Assembly (NCBI RefSeq): GCF_016765655.2
Contig: NZ_CP086106.1
Coordinates: forward strand, 2,042,501 to 2,106,500
Source: Skermanella mucosa
GTDB taxonomy: Bacteria; Pseudomonadota; Alphaproteobacteria; Azospirillales; Azospirillaceae
Direction: 5' to 3'
Length of the DNA stretch: 64,000 bases
This document shows positions 8,497-15,790 of the stretch, in pieces (the stretch's first letter is position 1; every line of letters begins with the position of its first letter). The notes beneath the pieces were generated by a model that had not been told where the DNA came from, did no database searches, and was given only the letters and a program-made list of their open reading frames with translations. The position numbers and the translations under genes are program-made.

Positions 8497-8571
8497 TGGT
8501 GGAGGAGCCAGGATTTGAACCTGAAACTGCTGTCCCGGAGGACAGGGCTTTCCCGATTAAGCTACTCCCCC
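8497..8571 (-). tRNA. tRNA with 6-nt anticodon loop and G3.U70 pair
   Basis: Reading the minus strand, all four arms fold. The acceptor is GGGGGAG/CTCCTCC with a G3.U70 wobble, A73 and an encoded CCA; the D stem is GCTT/AAGC with T8, A9 and GG in an 8-nt loop; the anticodon stem is CTGTC/GACAG; the variable loop has 5 nt; the T stem is TCAGG/CCTGG with loop TTCAAAT. The anticodon loop is only six nucleotides, CTCCGG, one short of canonical. If T33 is assigned normally the anticodon reads CCG (Arg). G3.U70 with A73 is the classic alanyl-tRNA synthetase identity set, so alanylation is possible. It lies 13 bp downstream of a 118-codon gene on the same strand. It may be an Arg(CCG) relic or a non-translational tRNA. 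Confidence 0.8.
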
Positions 8572-8584
8572 GATGTTCCGGCCG

Positions 8585-8941
8585 TCAGGCGGCGTAGAGC
8601 GCCTCGCCGTAGGTCTTGGCGAACAGCGTCTGAAGCTCCTGGAAAAGCTGCTCGACTTCTTCGTCCCACGCCTGGCCGACGCCGTCGGTCCGCCGGACAT
8701 TGTAGAGGTCGAGCGCCGTGACCAGCAGCCGCGCGTCGTCGCGGGACAGGTCGAACTTCTTCGTCCGCATGCCCTGCTCCAGCGCTTCGATCAGGGCATC
8801 GTACCGGGCGGTGGTGCGCCGCTCCCCGATCGTGGTGACGCGGAACCCGCCGGCATCCGTCCCGTGACCAATTCGGGCCGCCGCATCGAGCGTCCGGATA
8901 ACCTGTTCGAGCTTCTTGCGGCTTGTCCGCGGGTGGAACAT
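8585..8941 (-). CDS. Hypothetical protein, 118 aa
   Basis: Not recognised. It is a soluble, highly charged, mostly helical protein: 'KKLEQVIRTLDAAARIG', 'RYDALIEALEQGMRTKKFDL' and an acidic C-terminal helix 'EEVEQLFQELQTLFAKTYGE'. No signal peptide or membrane segment is visible. The AGGAGGCACG just upstream of the ATG at 8941 is a strong ribosome binding site, supporting a real gene. The tRNA gene begins 13 bp after its stop on the same strand, so both could lie on one transcript. Confidence 0.7.
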   Translation of the reverse strand: MFHPRTSRKKLEQVIRTLDAAARIGHGTDAGGFRVTTIGERRTTARYDALIEALEQGMRTKKFDLSRDDARLLVTALDLYNVRRTDGVGQAWDEEVEQLFQELQTLFAKTYGEALYAA

Positions 8942-8985
8942 CGTGCCTCCTGACTTGCCGCGACCCTAGCCAAAGAAGAGACGCC

Positions 8986-10188
8986 GTGACAATCGCCGAT
9001 CGGGCCGCATCTCCACAGTTCCACCCAAATGTTCCCGAGGTGGTAACCCGCGATCCATCGCATTTATTTCATGTCTTTTCTTCCTTCGAGGTGGGCGGGC
9101 AGCAGATACGGTTCGCCAAGATCGTGAATCGCCTGGGGCGCCGATACCGGCATACCATCGTCGCGGTGGACGGCAATACCGATTGCCTGGACCGGCTGGA
9201 CCCGGGGCTGGACGTGACGGTGCTTCCGGTGGAGGTCGGGAAGGGCAGGGCCTTGAGCCTGGGCAACCTGTTTCGCTTCCGAAGGGTGCTGAAGGACGGG
9301 CGGCCCGACCTGCTGCTGACCTATGCCTGGGGAGCCGTCGAATGGGGGCTGGCGAACCGCTTTCCCGCCCGCTGCCCCCACCTGCATTTCGAAGACGGGT
9401 TCGGGCCGGACGAGGCGGTCGGGCGGCATTTCCGCCGGCGCATCTGGTTCCGCCGGGTGGCTCTGGCCGGTCCCACGGAGGTGATCGTGCCGAGCCGTCT
9501 GCTCGAAGGGATCGCGCTGGAGAGCTGGCGGATCCCGCGCCGGCGCGTCCGCTTCATCCCCAACGGGATCGACTGCGCCCGGTTCGCCGCCGCTCCCGAC
9601 GGGACGGCGCTGCCGCCGCGCCGTCCCGGCGAGTTGCTGGTCGGGTCGGTCGGGACGCTCCGCCGCGAGAAGAATTTCGGTCGCCTGCTGCGCGTCTTCG
9701 CGGCGTTGCCGCCGGAGCCGGCGGCCCGGCTGGTCCTGATCGGCGACGGTCCCGACCGTCCCGCCCTGGAGACGGCCGCCCGTGACCTCGGCATCGGGGA
9801 CCGGGTCGATTTCGCGGGCAACATGATGAATCCGGAGCGGGCGCTCGGCCTGCTCGATGTCTTCGCGATCTCGTCCGATACCGAGCAGATGCCGCTGAGC
9901 CTGCTGGAAGCCATGGCGGCGGCCCGGCCCGTCGTCTCGACGGATGTCGGCGACGTGAAGGCCATGGTGACCGACGAGAACCGCCCGCTCGTGGTGGGCC
10001 GGGACGACGAGCCGGCGTTGACCGCGGCGCTCCACCGCCTGCTGACCGACGCGACGCTCCGCCGACGCCTGGGCAACGCCAACCGTGCCCGCGTCGCCCG
10101 GGAATATGACGAAAGTGGGATGCTGGAGACCTATGACCGGCTCTTCGAGGACTTCAGCCGTCGAGTGCCGGCGGAACGTGCGGCTTGA
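8986..10188 (+). CDS. Glycosyltransferase family 4
   Basis: About 400 residues from GTG at 8986, preceded by AGAAGAG. An earlier in-frame start at 8923 would overlap the divergent 118-aa gene and is less likely. GT4 signatures: 'VFSSFEVGGQQIRFAKI' (acceptor side), 'VSPSRLLE'-like 'VIVPSRLLEGIALESW', 'RFIPNGIDCARF', 'VGSVGTLRREKNFGRLL', 'LIGDGPDRPALE' and 'SSDTEQMPLSLLEAMAAARPVVSTDVGD' with the conserved E-x7-E. It should add a hexose to an envelope glycan. It reads away from the hypothetical/tRNA unit. Confidence 0.88.
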   Translation: MTIADRAASPQFHPNVPEVVTRDPSHLFHVFSSFEVGGQQIRFAKIVNRLGRRYRHTIVAVDGNTDCLDRLDPGLDVTVLPVEVGKGRALSLGNLFRFRRVLKDGRPDLLLTYAWGAVEWGLANRFPARCPHLHFEDGFGPDEAVGRHFRRRIWFRRVALAGPTEVIVPSRLLEGIALESWRIPRRRVRFIPNGIDCARFAAAPDGTALPPRRPGELLVGSVGTLRREKNFGRLLRVFAALPPEPAARLVLIGDGPDRPALETAARDLGIGDRVDFAGNMMNPERALGLLDVFAISSDTEQMPLSLLEAMAAARPVVSTDVGDVKAMVTDENRPLVVGRDDEPALTAALHRLLTDATLRRRLGNANRARVAREYDESGMLETYDRLFEDFSRRVPAERAA

Positions 10189-10234
10189 CGCCCCGGCCTC
10201 ACCCCTTAAGCTCGGCCCGACAAGGGGAGGATAC

Positions 10235-11044
10235 ATGAAAGAGAACAGACTTCGCTCGATCTGGCGCGACGGCGGCAGTGCCTTGAACTGCTGGCTGTCG
10301 ATCCCGGACGGGTACGCGGCGGAAACCATGGCGCATCAGGGCTGGGACAGCCTGACCATCGACATGCAGCACGGCGTGATCGACTACCGCGCCTCGGTCG
10401 CCATGATGACCGCGATCTCGACCACCGCCGTGGCGCCGCTGGTTCGGGTGCCCTGGCTGGACGAGGGCTACATCATGAAGGCGCTGGACGCCGGCGCCGC
10501 CGGCATCATCTGTCCCATGGTGAACAGCAGGGCGGAAGCCGAGCGCCTGGTCGGCGCCTGCCGGTATCCGCCGCAGGGCTACAGGAGCTTCGGGCCGAAC
10601 CGGGCGATGCTGACCTCGGGCGGGGACTATCCCGAGCATGCCAACGCCAGCGTCGTCGTCTTCGCGATGATCGAGACGAAGGAGGCGCTGGAGAACCTGG
10701 ACGACATCCTCGGCACGCCGGGGCTGGACGCGATCTATATCGGTCCGGCGGATCTCTGCTACGCGCTGACCGGCAAGTTCGGCTTCGACCATACGGAGCC
10801 GCCGCTCTACGATGTGATCGTGGACATCCGGGAGCGGGCCGCGGCGCGCGGCGTCATGCCGGGAATCCATTGCGGTTCCGCGGCTTACGCCCGGCGGATG
10901 GTCGAACTGGGCTACCGGTTCGTGACCGCCGCCTCCGACGTCCATCTGATGGCGGCCGGCGCCCGAGCGGCGGTGCTGGAAGCGGCCGGGCAGGGGACCT
11001 CGTCGGAGGTGCCGTCCGACGGAAAAGCGGTCGGCCTCTACTGA
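10235..11044 (+). CDS. HpcH/HpaI-family aldolase
   Basis: 269 residues from ATG at 10235 with AGGGGAGG 7 bp upstream. TIM-barrel class II pyruvate-dependent aldolase family: 'GWDSLTIDMQHGVIDY', 'PLVRVPWLDEGYIMKALDAGAAGIICPMV', 'MIETKEAL' (metal ligand Glu) and 'AIYIGPADLCYALTG' (metal ligand Asp). Members cleave 2-keto-3-deoxy acids such as 4-hydroxy-2-oxoheptanedioate, 2-keto-3-deoxyrhamnonate or ketodeoxyglucarate to pyruvate plus an aldehyde. The exact substrate cannot be assigned. It stands alone; the next genes are convergent. Confidence 0.9.
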   Translation: MKENRLRSIWRDGGSALNCWLSIPDGYAAETMAHQGWDSLTIDMQHGVIDYRASVAMMTAISTTAVAPLVRVPWLDEGYIMKALDAGAAGIICPMVNSRAEAERLVGACRYPPQGYRSFGPNRAMLTSGGDYPEHANASVVVFAMIETKEALENLDDILGTPGLDAIYIGPADLCYALTGKFGFDHTEPPLYDVIVDIRERAAARGVMPGIHCGSAAYARRMVELGYRFVTAASDVHLMAAGARAAVLEAAGQGTSSEVPSDGKAVGLY

Positions 11045-11066
11045 GCCGGGCTCCGGATGGAAAAAA

Positions 11067-11097
11067 GGCGCCGCCGACCCGGTCGGTCGGCGGCGCC
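11067..11097 (-). terminator. Intrinsic terminator of the 13.5-11.1 kb operon
   Basis: A perfect 13-bp stem (11067-11079 with 11085-11097, 5-nt loop) is followed on the minus strand by six T residues. It ends the minus-strand stress operon, and the hairpin also separates it from the convergent aldolase gene. Confidence 0.8.
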
Positions 11098-11132
11098 CCT
11101 CTTCGTCGGCTAGGTCAGTCCGGCAATCCGCC

Positions 11133-11945
11133 TCAGGCGTTGCCGGTCTTCTCCTCGGCGCGCTTCTGCATCTGCTCGGCGGTCAGGCCCTGCTTCTGGG
11201 CCTCGTCCTGGCCGGCATCGCGAGCGGCTTCCACTCCCGCCTCCGCGGCGGTGCGGACCACGCTGGTGGCACGGTCGACCGCCTCGCTGCCGTACTCGCG
11301 GGCACGGTTGTAGAATTCGTCGCTGTATTCGCCCAGCAACTCGTTCTCATAGCGGCTGGCCGGAATGCTGGCGCCCAGCACCGCGCCGACCGCGATGCCC
11401 ATGATGCCGGCCATCAGCGGATGCTCGTCGACCAGCCCCATGACGCTTCCATAGCCCTGACGGGCACGCCGCGAAGCCTTGTCGCCGTACTGGCGGGCCC
11501 GCTCCCGATATTCGGTCTGCCGGCCGGAGCCGCCGCCGGAATAGTCGGAGAAGCCCTGCCCCTGGCCGCCGCTCCGGCTCTGCACGCGGTCACGCATGGA
11601 CTGGGCGGTGTTTCCGGCCTGGTCGCGCCATTCGGACGCGCGGTTCGTCGCCTCGTCGCGCCACTCGGACGTGCGGCTCGCGGCCTGGTCGCGGAACTCC
11701 GAAGCCCGGTTGAGGGCCTGGTCGCGCAGTTCCTCCGCCCGGTGCAGCGCGGTGTTGCCGTACTGGCGGGCGCGCCGGCGGGCGTCGCGGATGCGGGAGT
11801 CGACGCCGGGATGGCTGGTGTTGCTCCACACCAGCCATCCCACGCCGAGGCCGATCAGCGCCAGCGGCACCGGGCTGCTGAGGATCGAGCGGTCATCGTC
11901 GTCGTGGGGATGGTTGCCGTAGCTCTCGTAATAGGTTCTGTTCAT
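11133..11945 (-). CDS. Membrane protein with charged 11-residue repeats
   Basis: 270 residues. A His/Asp-rich start is followed by a membrane segment at about 25-42 (VPLALIGLGVGWLVW). A repeat-rich helical region (about 55-120) reiterates R-A-S-E-[FW]-R-D-[QE]-A, alanine/arginine/glutamate patterns typical of amphipathic or coiled helices. After a Gly/Ser linker, 'HPLMAGIMGIAVGAVLGASIP' forms a second membrane segment, followed by a charged tail. Proteins of this kind accompany phage-holin-like genes in stress-induced alphaproteobacterial operons. No enzymatic motif. It is third in the operon, about 100 bp after the holin-like gene. Confidence 0.75.
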   Translation of the reverse strand: MNRTYYESYGNHPHDDDDRSILSSPVPLALIGLGVGWLVWSNTSHPGVDSRIRDARRRARQYGNTALHRAEELRDQALNRASEFRDQAASRTSEWRDEATNRASEWRDQAGNTAQSMRDRVQSRSGGQGQGFSDYSGGGSGRQTEYRERARQYGDKASRRARQGYGSVMGLVDEHPLMAGIMGIAVGAVLGASIPASRYENELLGEYSDEFYNRAREYGSEAVDRATSVVRTAAEAGVEAARDAGQDEAQKQGLTAEQMQKRAEEKTGNA

Positions 11946-12046
11946 GATGTTCCGCCTGATAGGTTGCGGGCTGCGGCGCCGCCCCGGAATGGGGCAGGCG
12001 CGCCCTTGTGGAGTGTTCGGCCAGGCTGTCCCGGCCGGCGGGCCCG

Positions 12047-12484
12047 TCAGCGGCCCATCTGCGCCTTAGCCCAGTCCTTGTCGTCCTGGAGGGTCGAAAT
12101 GGTGCGGTGCGGCTGGAGGTTCTTGGCCGCCAGCTTGCTCTTGCCCATCGACACCAGGATGATTCCGATCACCGTCACGACGCCGCCGACGATCAGCGCG
12201 GCCAGCCACTGCTCCATCAGCGTCGCCAGATAGTAGGTCAGGGCGAGCAGCAGGAAGATGACGCCCGCGAAGGCGACCATGCCGCCCGCGGCCAGCGAGA
12301 CCGCTCCGGTCGTGGCCTGGTTGACCTTCTCGGACATCTCGACCTTGGCGAGCTCGACCTCCTTCCGGACCAGGGTGGTGGTCTCGTTGGCAAGCTCGGT
12401 CAGCAATCCGGTCAGCGGCCGGTCGCCACCAGCCCGCTGCGGATCATCCTGTCCGCGGAAGCTGTCGTCCGGCCTGCCGGTCAT
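12047..12484 (-). CDS. Phage holin-like (DUF1469-type) membrane protein
   Basis: 145 residues. The charged N-terminal helix 'LLTELANETTTLVRKEVELAKVEM' precedes two hydrophobic segments (about 62-88 and 93-113) and a basic tail. This architecture is that of the putative actinobacterial holin-X/DUF1469 family, widespread in bacterial chromosomes and not evidence of a prophage. Its ATG overlaps the upstream gene's stop by 4 bp (12481-12484), showing coupling. Presumed inner-membrane stress protein. Confidence 0.82.
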   Translation of the reverse strand: MTGRPDDSFRGQDDPQRAGGDRPLTGLLTELANETTTLVRKEVELAKVEMSEKVNQATTGAVSLAAGGMVAFAGVIFLLLALTYYLATLMEQWLAALIVGGVVTVIGIILVSMGKSKLAAKNLQPHRTISTLQDDKDWAKAQMGR

Positions 12485-13458
12485 GGCGTGGTCCCCCGCG
12501 GCGGGGTCGTCCCCTTGGTTTCGGTATCCGGCTTCACCGTCGAAGCGGTGCTGGGGGAAGAAGGAACCGCGGTGCCGAGGGAGCTGGTCGAGCGCTCATC
12601 ACGCGCCGAGGTCCCGACGACGCCGGTGTTCCGCTGCATGGCGCCCGCGCCGCCGGCATTGCCGGTTCCGACGCCAAGACCGGAGCTGCCCGCCCCCATG
12701 CCCGAAACTCCGGCCGTTCCGGCGGGGGAGCCGGTCGTGGCCGCGCCCGCGGAACCGGACACGGTTCCCGAGGAGCTTCCGGCGGAGGTGCCGCCGACGC
12801 CCGACGGCGAGGTGCCGGTGCCCGTCGAATAGCCGCGGCTGCCGGTTTCGCGCCGGGCGAACTCGCTGGCGCTGCCGCCGTATCCGCCGGTCTGCCGGCC
12901 ATAGCTGCCGCTACCGTAGCTGCCGCCGTAACCGCCCTGGCCGGTGCTGCCGCGGTACTGCGCCGAGCGGCTGCCGGAAGTGCGCAGGAAGCGGGCGATG
13001 GCGAAGCCGACCACGACCGCGCCGCCGAGGAACAGCTCCGGCTGGCGGCGCGCGAACTGCTCGGCCTGGCCGATCAGGTCGTCCAGGTCGCGGTCGCGCA
13101 GGCTGTCGGCGAATTGCTCGATGCGCTGGGCCGCCGTGTCGGTGTAGCGCGCAACCATGTCCTCGTTCCGCTCGCTGAGCTGGTCCGCGGCCTGGTGAAG
13201 CGCCTGCGCCACGCTGCCGATGCTGTCGGCGACGCGATTCTGCTGATGCTCGAATGCCGAGCGGGCGCGGGTGCGGGCGGCGCCGGTGAGCCGGTTGCCC
13301 TCTTCCCCGGCCTGCTGCTTAGCCTGTTCGACCGTGTTGGATGCGGTCTCGCGGATCGATCCGCCGGTGGAGGCGCCGCTGCGGGAGGCGCCCAATCCCG
13401 ACCCGGTGGAACTGCCCGGGGAACCGCCCAGGGACCCATTCGTGTCGCGCGTAGCCAT
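12481..13458 (-). CDS. Nutrient-deprivation/stress-induced-type protein
   Basis: 325 residues from the ATG at 13458, chosen for the perfect GAGGAGG 8-13 bp upstream; a longer frame to 13674 lacks such a site. N-terminal Gly/Ser/Thr-rich stretch, then a long helical region with 'QQAGEEGNRLTGAARTRARSAFEHQ' and 'DQLSERNEDMVARYTDTAAQRIEQFADSL'. One membrane segment follows ('LFLGGAVVVGFAIARFL'), then a C-terminal Gly/Ser/Tyr/Thr-rich low-complexity tail of about 150 residues. It resembles rhizobial 'nutrient deprivation-induced' proteins. First gene of a three-gene operon and preceded by a candidate EcfG-type promoter. Confidence 0.75.
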   Translation of the reverse strand: MATRDTNGSLGGSPGSSTGSGLGASRSGASTGGSIRETASNTVEQAKQQAGEEGNRLTGAARTRARSAFEHQQNRVADSIGSVAQALHQAADQLSERNEDMVARYTDTAAQRIEQFADSLRDRDLDDLIGQAEQFARRQPELFLGGAVVVGFAIARFLRTSGSRSAQYRGSTGQGGYGGSYGSGSYGRQTGGYGGSASEFARRETGSRGYSTGTGTSPSGVGGTSAGSSSGTVSGSAGAATTGSPAGTAGVSGMGAGSSGLGVGTGNAGGAGAMQRNTGVVGTSARDERSTSSLGTAVPSSPSTASTVKPDTETKGTTPPRGTTP

Positions 13459-13529
13459 ATTCAGGACCTCCTCATGACGCTGTTCTTCATTGCGCTCGTT
13501 CACGCATTCTGACTTAAGTTCTCCCAAGG

Positions 13530-13555
13530 AACAGCGGGCGACGGATTTGAGTTCC
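13530..13555 (-). promoter_or_regulatory. Candidate EcfG (general stress) promoter
   Basis: On the minus strand the sequence reads GGAAC-N17-TGTT, close to the GGAAC-N16/17-CGTT consensus for EcfG sigma factors. It lies about 72 bp upstream of the stress operon's first ATG (13458). The same GGAAC-N17-TGTT pattern occurs before the membrane-protein gene at 57210. Confidence 0.5.
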
Positions 13556-14021
13556 AAAGGGGTGCCGGATGGCAGGGGCGCCTTGCCCGGCCCGGAACCT
13601 TTCTTCGAACGGGCTAGGTCTGCACCGAATGCGTAAACCTTTGGCGTCTCCCAAGGCTTGACCCGTCCTGTCACTATCGACAGTATAGGACCGTCAAGCG
13701 GTGGATTGTTGCGGCGCGGTGCTCACTCCCGCCTCAGGAACCCAGCCGCCTGACCAGCCCGGCGCGCGATGTCGCCGGCCGGGAACGCGGTCGGATATCC
13801 CGATGGCAAAGCCTCCGCGGCGTGTCCGACGGATTGGAACGTGCTTTTGCCCATCCGACTGGGAGGCGGCGGGATCGACGGAAGTCGGCCCCGCCGCCTG
13901 ATTGACGGTGCCGCGCCGCCTTTGCCTGTCGTTTTCCCCAGCGCAATGGTGGTAAGGGTGCCGAATTGGGAAAAATCTTAAGCTTCTATTCACCAGTTTG
14001 CCCTTCATTAGTCATACGATG

Positions 14022-14067
14022 TATACAGCGTGGATGGTGAAGCCAACGCCGAACGTAACGCTGTATA
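14022..14067. repeat. 10-bp inverted repeat upstream of the lipoprotein gene
   Basis: TATACAGCGT (14022-14031) is mirrored by ACGCTGTATA (14058-14067), perfect over 10 bp with a 26-bp spacer, in an AT-richer stretch about 120 bp before the chosen start at 14187. It could be a paired operator or an RNA stem. Confidence 0.4.
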
Positions 14068-14186
14068 ACTTTGGGCGACAAAATGCAGATACGCACAACC
14101 TGTACCTCGACAAAAGCATTTGTCGTGCCGGTGTGCTGCATGCCTTGGACTGGACAAGCGGGGGAGTCTCCGCTCGGGGGCATTCA

Positions 14187-14909
14187 TTGCGTATTTTAGC
14201 GGCTATTGTCTCGATGTCGGCTATTATGCTGACTGGTTGCGTTGAGCAGGGGAAAACCGTGCCGCTCCTGATCACCCGTGCGGAGCCGCCCGCCGCCGCA
14301 GAGGTCTCCCAAACTCCCGTACCCAGGCCCAAGCCGAAGCCGCCGGCTTCGGCCGCCCCGGCCGCCGGCGTTCCCGCCAGCCGCAAGCCGGTGCCCGACG
14401 CAGCCGATTCGAGCCGGGGCACCGCTTTCGCGCCCGACCCAGGCGTCTCCGCGGAGCGCCGGGGCGCTCCGGAAGAGTCGGAGGCGAACGGCGGCTCCGT
14501 CGTCATGGTGCCGCCCGCGGCCCCCTTGCCCGAGCCGTTGCCGGCGCCCGCCGAGGCCCTGCCGTCCCCGGCCACTCCCGCTTCCCCGGATCCGTCGGCG
14601 ACCGCCCCGCCTTCCGACCATCCAGGCCCCAAGGCCCTGGTCGGCCTGGACGAACAGGCCACCGTCCGGCTTCTCGGCGAGCCGTCCTGGACCGAGGACG
14701 TCCCGCCCGCGAAATACTGGCAATACGCCACTCCCTCCTGCGTCTTGCGCGTCTTCTTCTTCATGGAGATGACCACGCAGAACTTCCGTGCCCTTTCCTA
14801 TGAACTGACGAGCAGCGACGATGCCCCCAATGTCCATGAACGGTGCTTCGCACAACTCCTCGCCCAGGCTTCAGGCCGTCAGACGGCCCATGGCAACCGT
14901 ATCAACTAA
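14187..14909 (+). CDS. Proline-rich lipoprotein
   Basis: About 240 residues. I chose the TTG at 14187 because it gives a compact lipoprotein signal: (M)RILAAIVSMSAIMLTGC, with the lipobox LTGC. The frame stays open upstream to 13998, so the start is uncertain. A Pro/Ala-rich linker of about 120 residues, likely spanning the periplasm, precedes a small C-terminal domain with 'LVGLDEQATVRLLGEPSWTEDVPPAKYWQYATPSCVLRVFFF'. The first part of this (G-L-x-E-x-x-V-x-x-L-L-G-x-P) resembles the SmpA/OmlA-type 'outer membrane lipoprotein' pattern. Its end overlaps the response-regulator start by 20 bp, so the envelope lipoprotein and the two-component genes are probably cotranscribed. Confidence 0.75.
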   Translation: MRILAAIVSMSAIMLTGCVEQGKTVPLLITRAEPPAAAEVSQTPVPRPKPKPPASAAPAAGVPASRKPVPDAADSSRGTAFAPDPGVSAERRGAPEESEANGGSVVMVPPAAPLPEPLPAPAEALPSPATPASPDPSATAPPSDHPGPKALVGLDEQATVRLLGEPSWTEDVPPAKYWQYATPSCVLRVFFFMEMTTQNFRALSYELTSSDDAPNVHERCFAQLLAQASGRQTAHGNRIN

Positions 14910-15753
14910 CCCGGCTGCCGGCGCCGTGCCGTCCAAGGTCGCCTTGGTCGATGACGACGACCTTTTCCGGGAGTCGCTGGGCATGAACCTGGCCGACGAG
15001 GGATACGAGGTCATCCCCTTCGACCGCGGCGCCCCGGCGCTCGACTATTTCCTGCGCGGCGGCAACGCGGACGTGGTCCTGCTCGACTGGCGCATGCCCA
15101 AGATGGACGGCATCGACGTGCTGCGCCAGCTCCGGGCCAGCGGCATCGAGGTTCCGGTGATCTTCCTGACCGTGCTGTCGGACCAGATCTACGAGGAGGC
15201 CGCCCTGGCCGGCGGCGCCGTCGATTTCGTCGAGAAATCCCGGTCGCTGCCGATCCTGCTGAAGCGCATGCAACTCATCCTGGGCGGGCGCAAGACCGGC
15301 CCGGACGAGGGCGATCCCGCCGCGGCGCCGGGTGCGCAGGCCGGCGCGGCGCCTGCGGGCGGCGGCAACCCCAACCTGTTCAACCGCGGCGAGCTGGAAC
15401 TGCGTCTGGACGGCAGCCGGGCCTTCTGGAAGGGCACCCGGGTCGACCTGACCCTGACCGAGTTCAACATCGTGCGGCTGATGGCGACCCGGCCGGGCGA
15501 GGACATCTCCTACCGCGAGATCTACGACCTGGTGCATGGCAAGGGATTCGTCGCCGGCTACGGTCCGGCCGGGTACCGGGCGAACGTCCGCGCCTTCATC
15601 AAGCGCATCCGCCAGAAGTTCAGGATGGTGGACGGCGATTTCGACCTGATCGACAACTATCCCGGGTTCGGCTACCGCTGGAGCGACGATCCGGTCGGCG
15701 GCGAGATGGACGGCGACGACGACCTGCGGGGGCATGCGGGAGGCTTGAGTTGA
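14890..15753 (+). CDS. ChvI-like OmpR-family response regulator
   Basis: 287 residues from ATG at 14890. Receiver domain 16-135 with acidic pocket D21-D24 and phospho-acceptor Asp66 (VVLLDWRMPKMD), Thr in 'FLTVLSD' and Lys in 'DFVEKSRS'. An Ala/Gly/Pro linker leads to a winged-helix DNA-binding domain ('VDLTLTEFNIVRLMATRPGEDISYREIYDLV', 'RANVRAFIKRIRQKF', 'GFGYRW'). The DNA-binding half and the neighbouring ChvG-type kinase identify it as a ChvI/ChvG-like system, which in rhizobia controls acid/envelope stress and exopolysaccharide. The symbol is withheld because orthology was not tested. Confidence 0.88.
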   Translation: MATVSTNPAAGAVPSKVALVDDDDLFRESLGMNLADEGYEVIPFDRGAPALDYFLRGGNADVVLLDWRMPKMDGIDVLRQLRASGIEVPVIFLTVLSDQIYEEAALAGGAVDFVEKSRSLPILLKRMQLILGGRKTGPDEGDPAAAPGAQAGAAPAGGGNPNLFNRGELELRLDGSRAFWKGTRVDLTLTEFNIVRLMATRPGEDISYREIYDLVHGKGFVAGYGPAGYRANVRAFIKRIRQKFRMVDGDFDLIDNYPGFGYRWSDDPVGGEMDGDDDLRGHAGGLS

Positions 15754-15790
15754 CGGGGCGCCCACGGACGGAGACGGGAGCGGAGTCCTG

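Larger units (their letters stand above)
13459..14186. other. Long non-coding stretch between the stress operon and the lipoprotein gene
   Basis: 728 bp. It contains the candidate EcfG promoter and leader of the minus-strand operon, a GC-rich middle with no convincing ORF, and from about 13970 an AT-richer segment. That segment holds a 10-bp inverted repeat (14022-14067) that probably belongs to the promoter region of the lipoprotein-regulator-kinase genes. Confidence 0.55.

Noticed and set aside
12047-12484. Prophage signal from the holin-like gene
   Set aside because: No other phage genes are nearby; this DUF1469-type family is a normal chromosomal component of stress operons.
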